This document shows positions 46,095-58,333 of a stretch of DNA of 64,000 bases, piece after piece. The stretch is from Cannabis sativa. Taxonomy: Eukaryota; Streptophyta; Magnoliopsida; Rosales; Cannabaceae. The translations under genes were made by a program, and so were the position numbers. The DNA is taken from assembly GCF_029168945.1 (NCBI RefSeq), contig NC_083602.1:69832600-69896599 (forward strand), in the 5' to 3' direction. Below the pieces are notes generated by a model. That model was not told the origin of the DNA. It saw only the letters and a program-made list of their open reading frames with translations, and ran no database searches. How positions within the stretch are numbered: the first letter of the stretch is position 1; each line of letters opens with the position of its first letter.

Positions 46095-47510
46095 CACATT
46101 TTTTTTAATCTATGGCATTTGTATCTTGTTCATAGTGGATTTGACAAGATCAATCTCTGCAAAGAGTTAATATGCCTATATCCACTGAAAGTAGTTCATC
46201 TCATTCGCAAATGGATGTACATTCAGGGGTGGATATGAGTTTTTCATTGTATTCTTAAAACGATAACTCTAGATTATACCTTATGCAAAGAAATTTGAAA
46301 TGTTTAAAAATTTCATTAATTTCTAGCAATGGTTAATACCATTAAGGTAAGTGGTTAAAGATCTTGCGAACTGATAGGGGTGGAGAAATAGTTAGTAGAT
46401 ATGCAGTTCAAAGATCATTAATTTGATTTTTGAATTATATCCAAACTTACCTCCCCAGAAATTTCGATTTGTATATTGATGATTAGTTACTAGTCGTTGC
46501 CTAATTCTTTCTATGGTAATACAATTTCAGAATGATGTAATGGTTGTATACTTAATGTAAAACATTACTAGATTCATGGATGACCTAATCAAAAATCTTA
46601 AGAAAAGCTAGAACTGTTAACCATGGTTTGTTAGCTTTTCTAAGTGATTAGGGGTGGACCATCCCATTGTCAATAGATAAGAAAGTGTTTGTTCAAACAA
46701 ATACTACTTTTCTAAGAAAATGAATAAGTCTGAAAACAAGTAGCAAATAAAGGAGATATTTTTCTTGATTCCAAAAGTGTTCTATCATCTTATATAACAT
46801 ATGATGATCCCACTGCCTCTGCTGTCTTGTCACAACCGAAGAGATCAATACCATTTAGTTTTCTTAGACATAATTCACGGTGCCTTGTCGTAGTGGGAGA
46901 GTTTCTAGGAACTCACCTTCTTATGACTTGGGAGACACTAGTGATTAAAATCCATTGTGAGTTTAAACAAGTAATGAATTGTCAAGATAAGAAACTAAGA
47001 AGAAAGCCAATAGAACTATGGTTTGGAGTAACCTAAAGTTTTCTATTACAAGGACATAAAAGGAAATTTTCGTTTATAAGTCCATTCAATGAACTTAACA
47101 AAACTTCCTGTTCCTAGTATTATAGGTTTGAGTTTATCTAAACCTATGGCTTGTGGTATACCTGGTAATTGCTTACTCTAATGCAAGCAACTTATTTTAG
47201 TAAGATGCTGAAGCATTTTCTTTCTAATGAAAATCTATAGAAGCTTCACAACTTCTTAGGTATAGATTTTATTTATCTAAGGAAAAGTCTTAACCATTCC
47301 AGAAAAGATAAAGCCATGAAAGAATTTCTTATATCAACAGTGAGAGGTCTTAAATATGCTTTTGTATGCCTTAGACCAGACACCTGCTGTTGAGTGGGAG
47401 TAATGAGTAGGTATCAGATTAATCCAGGAGAAGAACATTGGAAGACAATCAAGTAAATCCTAAGATTAAGAAGAGGAACTATATGTTAGTCTATAAGAGT
47501 GTGTTTAAAA
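46095..47510 (+). pseudogene. Copia B polyprotein remnants: pre-integrase, integrase, RT/RNase H junction
   Basis: At about 46112-46160 the plus strand gives LWHLYLVHSGFDKINL, the GAG pre-integrase motif (normally LWHxRLGH). At about 46362-46385 it gives LRTDRGGEIVS, part of the Copia integrase core with its second catalytic Asp. At about 47346-47440 GLKYAFVCLRPDT and, after a frame change, SRYQINPGEEHW match the segment between reverse transcriptase and RNase H. The region expected to hold the reverse transcriptase core is too eroded to identify. Stops and shifts occur throughout. The sequence is cut at 47515 by the solo Tekay LTR and resumes at 59195. Confidence 0.75.
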
Positions 47511-48998
47511 CTCTTTGTAAAGCCCGCTTAGTTTAATTTGGAAATTAGCAGTTAATTATGATTAATTATGAAAATTATTTATAGCTATTTAAATAATTTA
47601 TTATGCTGTTATTTATGGAATTCAGAAATGCATTTTTATGTCGTGTAGTAGTTTGCATAATTTTGCATTCCGGTGCCCGGTATTTTGGAACTCGGTGTTT
47701 GGCTCATTAGAAATCACAACTTAGTATGTTAGTAGTTTGGGACGGGTTAGTAGACATTGGGAATGTCGAGAATGGCCGGGAATTTAGAATTTCCCAAAAA
47801 TACCCCTTTAGTGTTATTTATGTGGTTTTAGTGTGGAAGGGCAAAATGGTCTTTTTGCCCCATTAGTATTGTGTCTTTAGTGATTTTAGTAATTGAAAAT
47901 AAATGTTTATTTTATTGTTTATTTGGCTGAAATGAGTTATATGCTAGATGGCTTTTATTCTTTTTACAAAATCAACACTTAGAAAAAAATAAGAGAAAAA
48001 TTTCAAAGAAACACTCTCTCTTTTTCCTCTCTTTTTCGGCCCTAGGAGCAGCTGGATTCTTGCTCTTCTTTTCTTGTGGATTCAAGGATTTTGTGTGTTT
48101 AATCCAAGCTAGGTTAGCTTCTCTTGTTTCCTTCTTTAAATTGTTGAATTTTGATGAAAAGATGATGATGCATGCATGAATTCTTAGTTGTTGTTACTGC
48201 TGTGTTTTATTGATAATTTCTGAGATGTAAGCATGTTAATTTGAAGTTAATTAAGTTGTTAGAAATGCATGTAAATTACTTTGTTTCAAGTTTCGAATTT
48301 CTAGCTCAAAAATGTGATTTTTGAAGGAAATGTTGTGAATCTGTTGTTGTGTTGTGGTTAATGTTTTTAATGGTTTTCAGAGGTTATAATATGCTTATTT
48401 AAGAAGATTCATGTTGGTTTGATTGCATGTTAGCTAGGTTTACTCAAGTTTGAGTTTAGAACTCAAAGCTTGAGCTTTAATGACACTTTTTGCTATGGTG
48501 CAATCTGGGTGGTTTTGGTGCCTTAGAAATGTTCTTTGGGTCATATGGAATAGGTCTGGAAGGTTTGAAATGATTTGGAGTCGATTTGTGCAAGTTATGA
48601 ATTTTTGAGTTTGCTGCCTGCGAGGAACCGGAATTCCGGTTGTGCATCCGGAATTCCGAATGGGGGTTCTGAATTTCCAGAACCGGAATTCCGGTTGGGC
48701 AACCGGTCTACCGGTTGGGGAAAATTCTGAAACCCTAGATTTCCTCGATTTTATGTTTTAGGGGGTATTGCCATGCTTTTTATCGATAGGGAAACTTTTA
48801 GTTCCTAGTTTAAGTCCCCGGGAAGTGATTTAGCGTGTCACTTATAGTGTTGTGATTTTTTTGGTTTAGGAGCCTGTAATCCGCCGCGCAGTTAAGTTCC
48901 AGTCAGGTTGACCGGCACACCTGAATTCGGAATCCAGGTAAGATTAGTATAACAGTATGCATATGTAGATTACATGTTTAGCGAGCATGTAGGAAGCC

Positions 48999-51289
48999 AG
49001 TAACACCCTAACTAACTTAGGCGTATTACGTGATTTTTAAACGTACTGTGCAGCTCGTTGCTAATCAACGAGGTTTATGGAAAAACGTGATTAATTAAAA
49101 TTTTGCTTTTTAATTAAACTTATAAAACAATATTACAAAAGACTCGGGATCCCGATTATAAAATCATTTACAAAAAGATTTAACTGTTTAACTGTTACAT
49201 AAAATAAAAGTCGTCTAACGACCAGTACAAAAATCAGCCTCGCTGTCCCGATGATCGTACGCTCCAGGCCTAACCGCCCCGACATGTACAACCTTCATAA
49301 GCTCGCTCACGGTCCATCAGCTCTAGCCTTGCCTTTACCTACACATCAACGTAGAACTGTGAGTCGACAGACTCAGTAAGAAAAGCATAATAATACTCAT
49401 ACATAATACTAACTGCCGTGTCCAACACGATACTGAGTCCCGCTACTGCCATGTCCAACATGGTACTGAGCCACTACTGCCATGTCCAACATGGTACTGA
49501 GTTCTGAACGTTCATAGGGACGGTACTATTGACACGTAACAACCTGATCGGTCGAACCGGTCATACTCCGGCTGCTGGTCATACTCCAGCCTGTACCGAC
49601 GTGTTACTATATCCTCCTGATCGGTCGAACCGGTCATACTCCGGCTGCTGGTCATACTCCAGCCTGTACCGACGGGATACGTCAATAGTACGGAACCACC
49701 AACCAAGTGTCAGCCTGATCGGTCAAACCGGTCATACTCCGGCTGCTGGTCATACTCCAGCCTGTACCGACGTGACAGGGTTGGATGGTTCGAAGCCAAC
49801 ATACAACTAATGTAATCTAATAGGCTTCCTACATGCACGCTAAACATGTAATCTACATATGCATACTGTTATACTAATCTTACCTGGATTCCGAATTCAG
49901 GTGTGCCGGTCAACCTGACTGGAACTGAAGCTGAGCGGCGGATTACTGGCTCCTAAACCATAAAAATCACAACGCTATAAGTGACACGCTAAATCACTTC
50001 CCGGGGACTAAAACTATGAACTAAAAGTTTCCCTATCGATAAAAAGCATGGCAATACCCCTAAAAACATAAAAACGAGGAAAACTAGGGTCCCTGAATTT
50101 TCCCCAACCGGTAGACCGGTTGCCCAACCGGAATTCCGGTTCTGGAAAATTCAGAACCCTCATCCGGAATTCCGGATGCACAACCGGAATTCCGGTTCCT
50201 CGCAGGCAGCCAACCAAAATATTCATAACTCGACCAATTCAACCCCAATTGGTTCCAAACTTTCCAGACCTGCTCTAAACACCCCAAAGAACAAATCTAA
50301 GGCAACAAACTAACCCAGAAACCTCAGAGGAAAAATTCACCATGTGAGCTCCAAGCTTTGAGTAAAAACTCAAACTTGGCTAAAGCTCACTCACAAGCCT
50401 CAAGCTAGCTTAGAATCACATAATCAAGCATAGAAATACAGCAGAAAACAAAACCTAGTTCATGCAACAACTACAGCCACCAATTTCTCAATTTTTTACT
50501 TTGAAAACCAAACTTTTGCATAAGAAAATTCTAGCATGCTCAACCTAGGAATTATACACCACAAGTAGCTTAATTATCACCTAAAAAATCATGATTTAAC
50601 CTCAGAAATCAACAATCAAACTCAGCAGCAACAACATTCAAATTAACATGCATTAACTCATTTTTTTTTTATCAAAAAATCCAAGAAGACCAAGAAGAAC
50701 AAGTAAGAGATACATACCACAATCAAGAGTTTCTAAAATGTGATGAATCAAGCTTGAAAAATCCAGCCTTTGAATCCCCAATACCCAGCCGAAAAAGAGA
50801 GAGAGCTTTGAGTGTGTGAGTTTTGAAATTTCCTTTCTAATTTGACTAAGTGTGGAAATAAAGGAAAATAAGATTTTTAAGCCAAATATACCACTTTACT
50901 TCAGCCAAATAAACACATAAAATAAACATTTATTTTCCAAATAAAAAGTCACTAAAAGACAAAAAGTCATTGGGGCAAAAAGACCATTTTGCCCCTCCAC
51001 CATAAAATCACATAAATCAAACTAAAGGGTATTTTTGGGACATTCTAAATTCCCGGCCATTCCCGACATTCCCAATGTCTAAAACCCGTCCCCAAACTAC
51101 TAACATACTAAGTTGTGATTTCTACTGAGCCAAACGCCGAGTTCCAAAATACCGGACACCGGAAATGCAAAATATGCAAGATACTGAATAACATAAATAA
51201 CAGTAATAAATTATTTAAATAGCTATAAATAATTCCATAATTAATCATAAACAACTGATAATTTCCAAATTAACTAAGCGGGCTTTACA
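48999..51289 (-). repeat. 3' LTR of Tekay copy 2
   Basis: 2291 bp. Three nearly perfect CGGTCATACTCC repeat units lie at 49545-49780. The CCGG palindrome block (50104-50205) has one GGTAGACC copy where copy 1 has two. The first base is mutated (A for T). Confidence 0.9.
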
Positions 51290-51303
51290 ACTATCCCCCC
51301 CTT
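51290..51303 (-). other. Polypurine tract of Tekay copy 2
   Basis: The minus strand reads AAGGGGGGATAGT up to the LTR, identical to copy 1. Confidence 0.85.
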
Positions 51304-51404
51304 AAAAGGATTTCGTCCCCGAAATCTAACCTGAATAACTTTGGATATTGAGCTCTCAAATCTGACTCTAGCTCCCAGGTGGCTTCTTCCACCTTACTGT
51401 TTCT

Positions 51405-51713
51405 CTAGAGAACCTTGACCAATGCTATGGTCTTATTCCGAAGGACTTTATCCTTTCTATCCAGGATCTGCACTGGTTGTTCCTCATATGTCATATCTGG
51501 TTGTAGCTGAAGGCTCTCATAACTGAGTATATGAGAGGGGTCTGAAACGTATTTTCTCAACATCGAGACATGGAATACGTTGTGCACTGCTAATAAGGCT
51601 GGAGGCAATGCTAACCGATATGCCACTTGACCTATCTTCTCGAGAATCTCGAAAGGTCTTGTAAATCTAGGGCATAACTTGCCTCTTTTCCCGAAACGTT
51701 TAATCCCCTTCAT
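51405..51713 (-). pseudogene. Tekay copy 2: integrase C-terminus with truncated chromodomain
   Basis: The frame reads KRGKLCPRFTRPFEILEKI to YEEQPVQILDRKDKV, then NKTIALVKVL and a stop. The Gly of the GPF motif is Arg. TGG of the conserved LWRN has become TAG at 51405-51407, which removes the second half of the chromodomain. Copy 1 has Trp here, so the stop arose in copy 2 or its direct parent. Confidence 0.85.
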
Positions 51714-51722
51714 CGGAGATAC

Positions 51723-54011
51723 CTATAAAAACACATGTTCCCCTATTTGGAACTCAACATTTCTGCGTTTCGGATCTGCGTAACTCTTCTGTCTGCTCTG
51801 TGAGGCAAGCATTCTAGCTTTTATCTTCTCTATTGCCTCATTGGTCCGCTGCACTGACTCTGGACCTAGGTATTTCCTTTCCCCTGTCTCATCCCAGTGG
51901 ATAGGGGATCTACATTTCCTACCGTACAACAAATCATAGGGAGCCATCCCTATTGTACTCTGATAACTGTTGTTGTACGCAAATTCTATCAACGGTAGAT
52001 ATTTACTCCATGAGCCTTCAAAGTCCATAACACAGGCTCTCAACATATCCTCCAATATCTGAATTGTCCTTTCGGACTGACCATCTGTCTGAGGATGGAA
52101 TGCTGTACTGAATTTTAGCTTTGTACCCATTGCCCGTTGCAAACTTTGCCAAAATTTGGAGGTAAACTTCGGATCCCTGTCCGAAACTATAGACTTCGGT
52201 ACCCCGTGAAGTCTCACTATTTCTCTGACATACAATTCTGCCAACTGATCCACTGAAAATGTTGTTCTAACCGGCAGAAAATGAGCAGATTTCGTAAATC
52301 GATCCACCACTACCCAGATGGAATCAAATAAACCCGTGGTCCTAGGTAACCCGACCACAAAATCCATCGTAATATCCTCCCATTTCCATTCTGGTAGGGT
52401 TAGAGGCTGCAACAACCCTGCTGGTCTCTGATGTTCAGCCTTAATCTGCTGACAAGTGAGGCATCTCGATACGAATTCTACCAAATTCTTCTTCATACCG
52501 CTCCACCAGAAGTACGGTTTCAAATCTTGGTACATCTTAGTGGTGCCGGGATGTAGAGAATATGGGGTAGAATGAGCCTCTTCAAAGATCTCATTTCTAA
52601 GTTCCACACTGTTCGGAACACAAACCCTGGCTTTATACAAAAGCATCCCACTGTCTGACACTGAAAAGTCCTTGGCTTGACCAGCCAATACCTCATCTCG
52701 GATTTTCACTAACTCCGGATCTGTCATCTGAGCGACTTTTATTCTTTCCAACAGATCAGATTGCAGCGTTAAGTTGTGAAGCTGACCTACCACAAACTCA
52801 ATGCTGGATCTAACCATATCCTCTGCTAGCTGAGGTGAGATCTGAATCATACTAGCTACTTGCCCGGGACCCTTTCTGCTCAGGGCATCGGCCACTACAT
52901 TGGCTTTTCCGGGATGATAGAGGATCTCACAATCAGAATCCTTCACTAATTCCAACCAACGCCTTTGTCTCATATTCAAATCCTTCTGAGTAAAGAAATA
53001 CTTGAGACTTTTATGGTCGGTATAGATCTCACACTTCTCCCCATAAAGGTAATGCCGCCAAATCTTCAGTGCAAAAACCACTGCGGCCAATTCTAAATCA
53101 TGAGTCGGGTATCGCTGTTCATAATCCTTTAACTGACGGGACGCATAAGTGATAACCCGATCGGCTTGCATCAATACACACCCCAAACCCTGTTTGGATG
53201 CGTCACAGTAGACTACGAACTTCTCCTTGTCCGAAGGCAAAGCTAGTACCGGAGCAGTAAACAACCTCTGCTTTAGCTCCTGAAAGCTAGCTTCGCACTT
53301 ATCTGACCAAAGAAATCTCTGATTTTTCTTTGTAAGCTCGGTTAGGGGCATTGGGATTTTGGAGAACCCCTCCACGAACCTACGGTAGTACCCAGCTAAA
53401 CCTAAGAAACTTCTAATCTCTGTCACTGTCTTCGGTCTTGGCCAATCCCTGACGGATTCAATCTTCCCGGGATCCACCTTGATCCCATCCTTGCTCACAA
53501 TGTGCCCTAGGAAGGACACCTGAGATAGCCAGAACTCACATTTCTTGAACTTGGCATAAAGCTTATGTTCTTGAAGTCGTTGCAGTACCATCTGAAGATG
53601 TAACTCATGCTCCTCTTCTGATTGAGAGTAGACGAGGATGTCGTCGATAAACACAATCACACAGATATCGAGGAAATCCTTGAATACTCTATTCATCAGG
53701 TCCATGAATGCTGCAGGAGCATTGGTTAGTCTGAATGGCATAACCAGAAACTCGTAAAGTCCATACCTAGTGCGGAAAGCCGTCTTCGGATTGTCCTCCT
53801 CTCGGATTCTCAACTGATGATAACCCGAACGGAGATCAATCTTAGAAAATACCGTCTTCCCCTGAAGCTGATCGAACAAGTCATCGATCCTAGGTAATGG
53901 ATATTTATTCTTCACCGTCAGCTTGTTCAACTCCCTGTAGTCGATGCACATCCTCATAAATCCATCCTTCTTCTTGACGAACAAAAACCGGGGCTCCCCA
54001 GGGTGACACAC
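51723..54011 (-). pseudogene. Tekay copy 2: reverse transcriptase, RNase H and integrase ORF (762 codons)
   Basis: Reverse transcriptase covers residues about 11-170, with MCIDYRELN (21-29), [13 protein letters not shown] and the catalytic FIDD (121-124). The usual FGLTNAPA reads FRLTNAPA. RNase H follows ([40 protein letters not shown]). Integrase has the HPGTTKMY and [14 protein letters not shown] zinc region and the D,D,E core ([29 protein letters not shown]). The N-terminal edge is a frameshift near 53990, an extra base in the A run before the KKKDG segment. The C-terminal edge is a frame change after EHVFL, before the chromodomain frame. The core catalytic residues look intact, but the polyprotein as a whole is not. 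Confidence 0.92.
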
Positions 54012-54654
54012 TAGGCCGAATGAACCCTATGTCAAGCAACCCTTGGAGCTGAATCTTTAATTCCTTAAGTTCAGCTGGAGCCATCCTATACGGGGCTTTG
54101 GAAACCGGATCCACCCCTAGTGCCAAGTCAATCACAAAATCAATCTCCCACTGAGGTGGTAACCCTGGAAGTTCTTCGGGAAAAACGTCCAAAAATTCCC
54201 GAACCACTCTGATGTTCTCTGGCCGAATGGTATCTGGCCGAGTGGTGTCCACCACCACGGCCAGAAACCCTAAGCAACCGCCGTGCAACAATTCTCTCGC
54301 TGACATAGCCGAGATCACCGGGATCCGAGATCCCTGAACTGAACCAACAATTACAAATGGTTCTTCACTTTCCGGTTAGAAGACCACCATCTTCCTTTTA
54401 CAGTCAATGCTCGCCGAATATTTAGATAGGAACTCCATTCCTAAAATAATATCGAATTCGACTAAACTTATCTCTATCAGATCAGCGCTTAACTCTCTAC
54501 CATCTATCCTGATCGGCATAGACCTAATCCACCTATTGGAGATAACCAATTCTCCGCCAGGTAACAGGGTTCCAAACCCTGATTCATATCTATCATAGGG
54601 TCTACCCAATTTACTAGAGATTCTAGCAGCCACACAAAAACAACCTTGACCCAA
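53905..54654 (-). pseudogene. Tekay copy 2: protease-like region and RT N-terminus, broken
   Basis: The frame 54654-54376 begins GQGCFCVAARISSKL and runs through [20 protein letters not shown] to KRKMVVF, where CAA has become TAA (private to copy 2). The following frame (54318-53905) has [12 protein letters not shown] and [14 protein letters not shown], the lead-in to reverse transcriptase. The D-S/T-G protease motif is absent, as in copy 1. Confidence 0.8.
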
Positions 54655-54679
54655 GCACTCACCCGGAGAATGCCTCTTA

Positions 54680-55800
54680 CTAATAAGACACTCCAGTAGG
54701 AATAACGGGTCTTAACACTACCCTGACGATCGTCTTGATTCTGGTTCCCTCGGAACCTCTTGTTCTGCCTCGAGCCACCTGATGCAGTGGATGATTCCTC
54801 CTCCAGTCCATGGCCGAACCACTACCTCCCCTGCTGAAACCTGACGCAGAAGGGGTAGGAGCCCCGCCACATTCCGGAGTCCTAACTGATTCCACATACA
54901 TCTAGATGCGCCCACAGCTCACCATGCTTTCTTCGCCATCTCAGCTTAGATGGTCTTATCGTCGGTAGTGATCATAAGGTCATACTTGATCTTCACATTA
55001 AGTCCATCGAGATATTTTCTTTCTTACTGAAATTGGTTGGCGCAAATCCCGAGGCTAACCTCGCCAACCGGCTGAACTGAGTAATATATTCCGTCATGCT
55101 CATATTCTCTCGCTGGGTCAGGTGGGCGAACTCTTTCCTCTTGGCGCTTCTGACCGCCTCGTTATAACATTTTAACGCTGAAGAGTTCCTAAAACCTTTC
55201 CCAGGTCGTAGAGATGATGTCATGGATCTGAGACACCATGTCCCACCAGACCAGAGCGTCTTCTTAAAACTGAAAAGTGGCACTCACCACTCTGTCGTTC
55301 CCGGTGACATCCATAAAGTTCAGAATCTTGGTGATCACCGTCAGCCATTGCTCGGCTTTCACTACATCCGGACCTCCCAGGAAAACCGGAGGTGCCTGCT
55401 TCCGGAACCGTTCGTACAAAGGTTCCGATCTATTGGCCGCCACCACTATCTCGGCCTGGGCAGCAGGGGCAGGTGCCACTGGAACTACGGGCACTGGAAC
55501 TGCAAGAGCACCCTGCTGTCTCAACCTCTGAATCTCGAGATCTTGCTCTTCTATCCGGGTTTGCATTTCCGCAAACCGTAACTTCCCAATTCTGGGCTTC
55601 CTGATTGACTTGGGCAGCCTGCGGCGAGTTAACATCTCTCCAACCGCGAACCCTGCCCCTGGGACCTCTACCTCGGCCCAAAACACTTGAGGGGAACTGA
55701 GCTCCTCGACCTTGATCTGACCCGACCGAGATGCCCTGACTCCTAATATTTCACCTGGCGTCCATCTAGTCTGAACCGCCTCAAAATCCCGAGTTGGCAC
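54680..55800 (-). pseudogene. Tekay copy 2: gag, broken
   Basis: Frame 1 (55800-55264) contains EPLYERFRKQAPPVFLGGPD and stops after SATFQF, as in copy 1. Frame 2 (55283-54993) has YNEAVRSAKRKEFAHLTQRE and TEYITQFSRLARLASGF. Frame 3 (54901-54680) is the Gly/Arg-rich part, ending PTGVSY, again at the same place as copy 1. No zinc knuckle is seen. Confidence 0.8.
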
Positions 55801-56030
55801 TTCAGGTCACGATCATCGAGAGCTTACTAATGCCGCTTAATTTGGAAATTAAAAACGAAACATGCGCCTATTCTACTATCAGGCTACTAACATGCTTCCT
55901 AACAAGATTTTCTTTTTCATAACTGAATAAAATAAACTACTAAAGCAATAAAGGCTTACTGAACCGTGAAACGAGCTAACTGCTGATGATGATTGTACAT
56001 GTCGTGACGATCTTCGGAAGACAAACAGCG

Positions 56031-56043
56031 GCTACGATACCAA
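56031..56043 (-). other. Primer-binding site of Tekay copy 2, mutated
   Basis: The minus strand reads TGGTATCGTAGCC, where copy 1 has TGGTATCAGAGCC. Pairing with the iMet tRNA end would be interrupted at two neighbouring positions. Confidence 0.75.
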
Positions 56044-56045
56044 AT

Positions 56046-58333
56046 TGTAACACCCTAACTAACTTAGGCGTATTACGTGATTTTTAAACGTACTGTGCAG
56101 CTCGTTGCTAATCAACGAGGTTTATGGAAAAACGTGATTAATTAAAATTTTGCTTTTTAATTAAACTTATAAAACAATATTACAAAAGACTCGGGATCCC
56201 GATTATAAAATCATTTACAAAAAGATTTAACTGTTTAACTGTTACATAAAATAAAAGTCGTCTAACGACCAGTACAAAAATCAGCCTCGCTGTCCCGATG
56301 ATCGTACGCTCCAGGCCTAACCGCCCCGACATGTACAACCTTCATAAGCTCGCTCACGGTCCATCAGCTCTAGCCTTGCCTTTACCTACACATCAACGTA
56401 GAACTGTGAGTCGACAGACTCAGTAAGAAAAGCATAATAATACTCATACATAATACTAACTGCCGTGTCCAACATGATACTGAGTCCCGCTACTGCCATG
56501 TCCAACATGGTACTGAGCCACTACTGCCATGTCCAACATGGTACTGAGTTCTGAACGTTCATAGGGACGGTACTATTGACACGTAACAACTCGATCGGTC
56601 GAACCGGTCATACTCCGCCGCCGGTCATACTCCACTCGTACCGACGTGTTACTATATCCTCCTGATCGGTCGAACCGGTCATACTCCGGCTGTTGGTCAT
56701 ACTCCATCCTGTACCGACGGGATACATCAATAGTACGGAACCACCAACCAAGTGTCAGCCTGATCGGTCAAACCGGTCATACTCCGGCTGCTGGTCATAC
56801 TCCAGCCTGTACCGACGTGACAGGGTTGGATGGTTCGAAGCCAACATACAACTAATGTAATCTAATAGGCTTCCTACATGCACGCTAAACATGTAATCTA
56901 CATATGCATACTGTTATACTAATCTTACCTGGATTCCGAATTCAGGTGTGCCGGTCAACCTGACTGGAACTGAAGCTGAGCGGCGGATTACTGGCTCCTA
57001 AACCATAAAAATCACAACGCTATAAGTGACACGCTAAATCACTTCCCGGGGACTAAAACTATGAACTAAAAGTTTCCCTATCGATAAAAAGCATGGCAAT
57101 ACCCCTAAAAACATAAAAACGAGGAAAACTAGGGTCCCTGAATTTTCCCCAACCGGTAGACCGGTTGCCCAACCGGAATTCCGGTTCTGGAAAATTCAGA
57201 ACCCTCATCCGGAATTCCGGATGCACAACCGGAATTCCGGTTCCTCGCAGGCAGCCAACCAAAATATTCATAACTCGACCAATTCAACCCCAATTGGTTC
57301 CAAACTTTCCAGACCTGCTCTAAACACCCCAAAGAACAAATCTAAGGCAACAAACTAACCCAGAAACCTCAGAAGCAAAATTCACCATGTGAGCTCCAAG
57401 CTTTGAGTAAAAACTCAAACTTGGCTAAAGCTCACTCACAAGCCTCAAGCTAGCTTAGAATCACATAATCAAGCATAGAAATACACCAGAAAACAAAACC
57501 TTGTTCATGCAACAACTACAGCCACCAATATCTCAATTTTTTACTTTAAAAACCAAACTTTTGCATAAGAAAATTCTAGCATGCTCAACCTAGGAATTAT
57601 ACACCACAAGTAGCTTAATTATCACCTAAAAATCATGATTTAACCTCAGAAATCAACAATCAAACTCAGCAGCAACAACATTCAAATTAACATGCATTAA
57701 CTCATTTTTTTTTTATCAAAAAATCCAAGAAGACCAAGAAGAACAAGTAAGAGATACATACCACAATCAAGAGTTTCTAAAATGTGATGAATCAAGCTTG
57801 AAAAATCCAGCCTTTGAATCCCCAATACCCAGCCGAAAAAGAGAGAGAGCTTTGAGTGTGTGAGTTTTGAAATTTCCTTTCTAATTTGACTAAGTGTGGA
57901 AATAAAGGAAAATAAGATTTTTAAGCCAAATATACCACTTTACTTCAGCCAAATAAACACATAAAATAAACATTTATTTTCCAAATAAAAAGTCACTAAA
58001 AGACAAAAAGTCATTGGGGCAAAAAGACCATTTTGCCCCTCCACCATAAAATCACATAAATCAAACTAAAGGGTATTTTTGGGACATTCTAAATTCCCGG
58101 CCATTCCCGACATTCCCAATGTCTAAAACCCGTCCCCAAACTACTAACATACTAAGTTGTGATTTCTACTGAGCCAAACGCCGAGTTCCAAAATACCGGA
58201 CACCGGAAATGCAAAATATGCAAGATACTGAATAACATAAATAACAGTAATAAATTATTTAAATAGCTATAAATAATTCCATAATTAATCATAAACAACT
58301 GATAATTTCCAAATTAACTAAGCGGGCTTTACA
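56046..58333 (-). repeat. 5' LTR of Tekay copy 2
   Basis: 2288 bp, the partner of 48999-51289. The CGGTCATACTCC block (56590-56820) has one unit that differs from the left LTR (CCGCCGCCGGTCATACTCC), resembling copy 1. Elsewhere only isolated changes are seen. Confidence 0.9.

Larger units (their letters stand above)
48999..58333 (-). mobile_element. Full-length Ty3/Gypsy Tekay-type chromovirus, copy 2
   Basis: LTRs lie at 48999-51289 and 56046-58333, with duplications AAGCC (48994-48998 and 58334-58338). Coding order and domains are as in copy 1. The first base of the left LTR is A instead of T; the right LTR keeps TGTAACACCC. The LTR pair shows few differences apart from the CGGTCATACTCC repeat block, suggesting a recent insertion. 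The longest frame, 762 codons, covers reverse transcriptase to integrase. Gag and protease are broken, and the chromodomain is truncated by a stop. The primer site is mutated. Confidence 0.92.
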
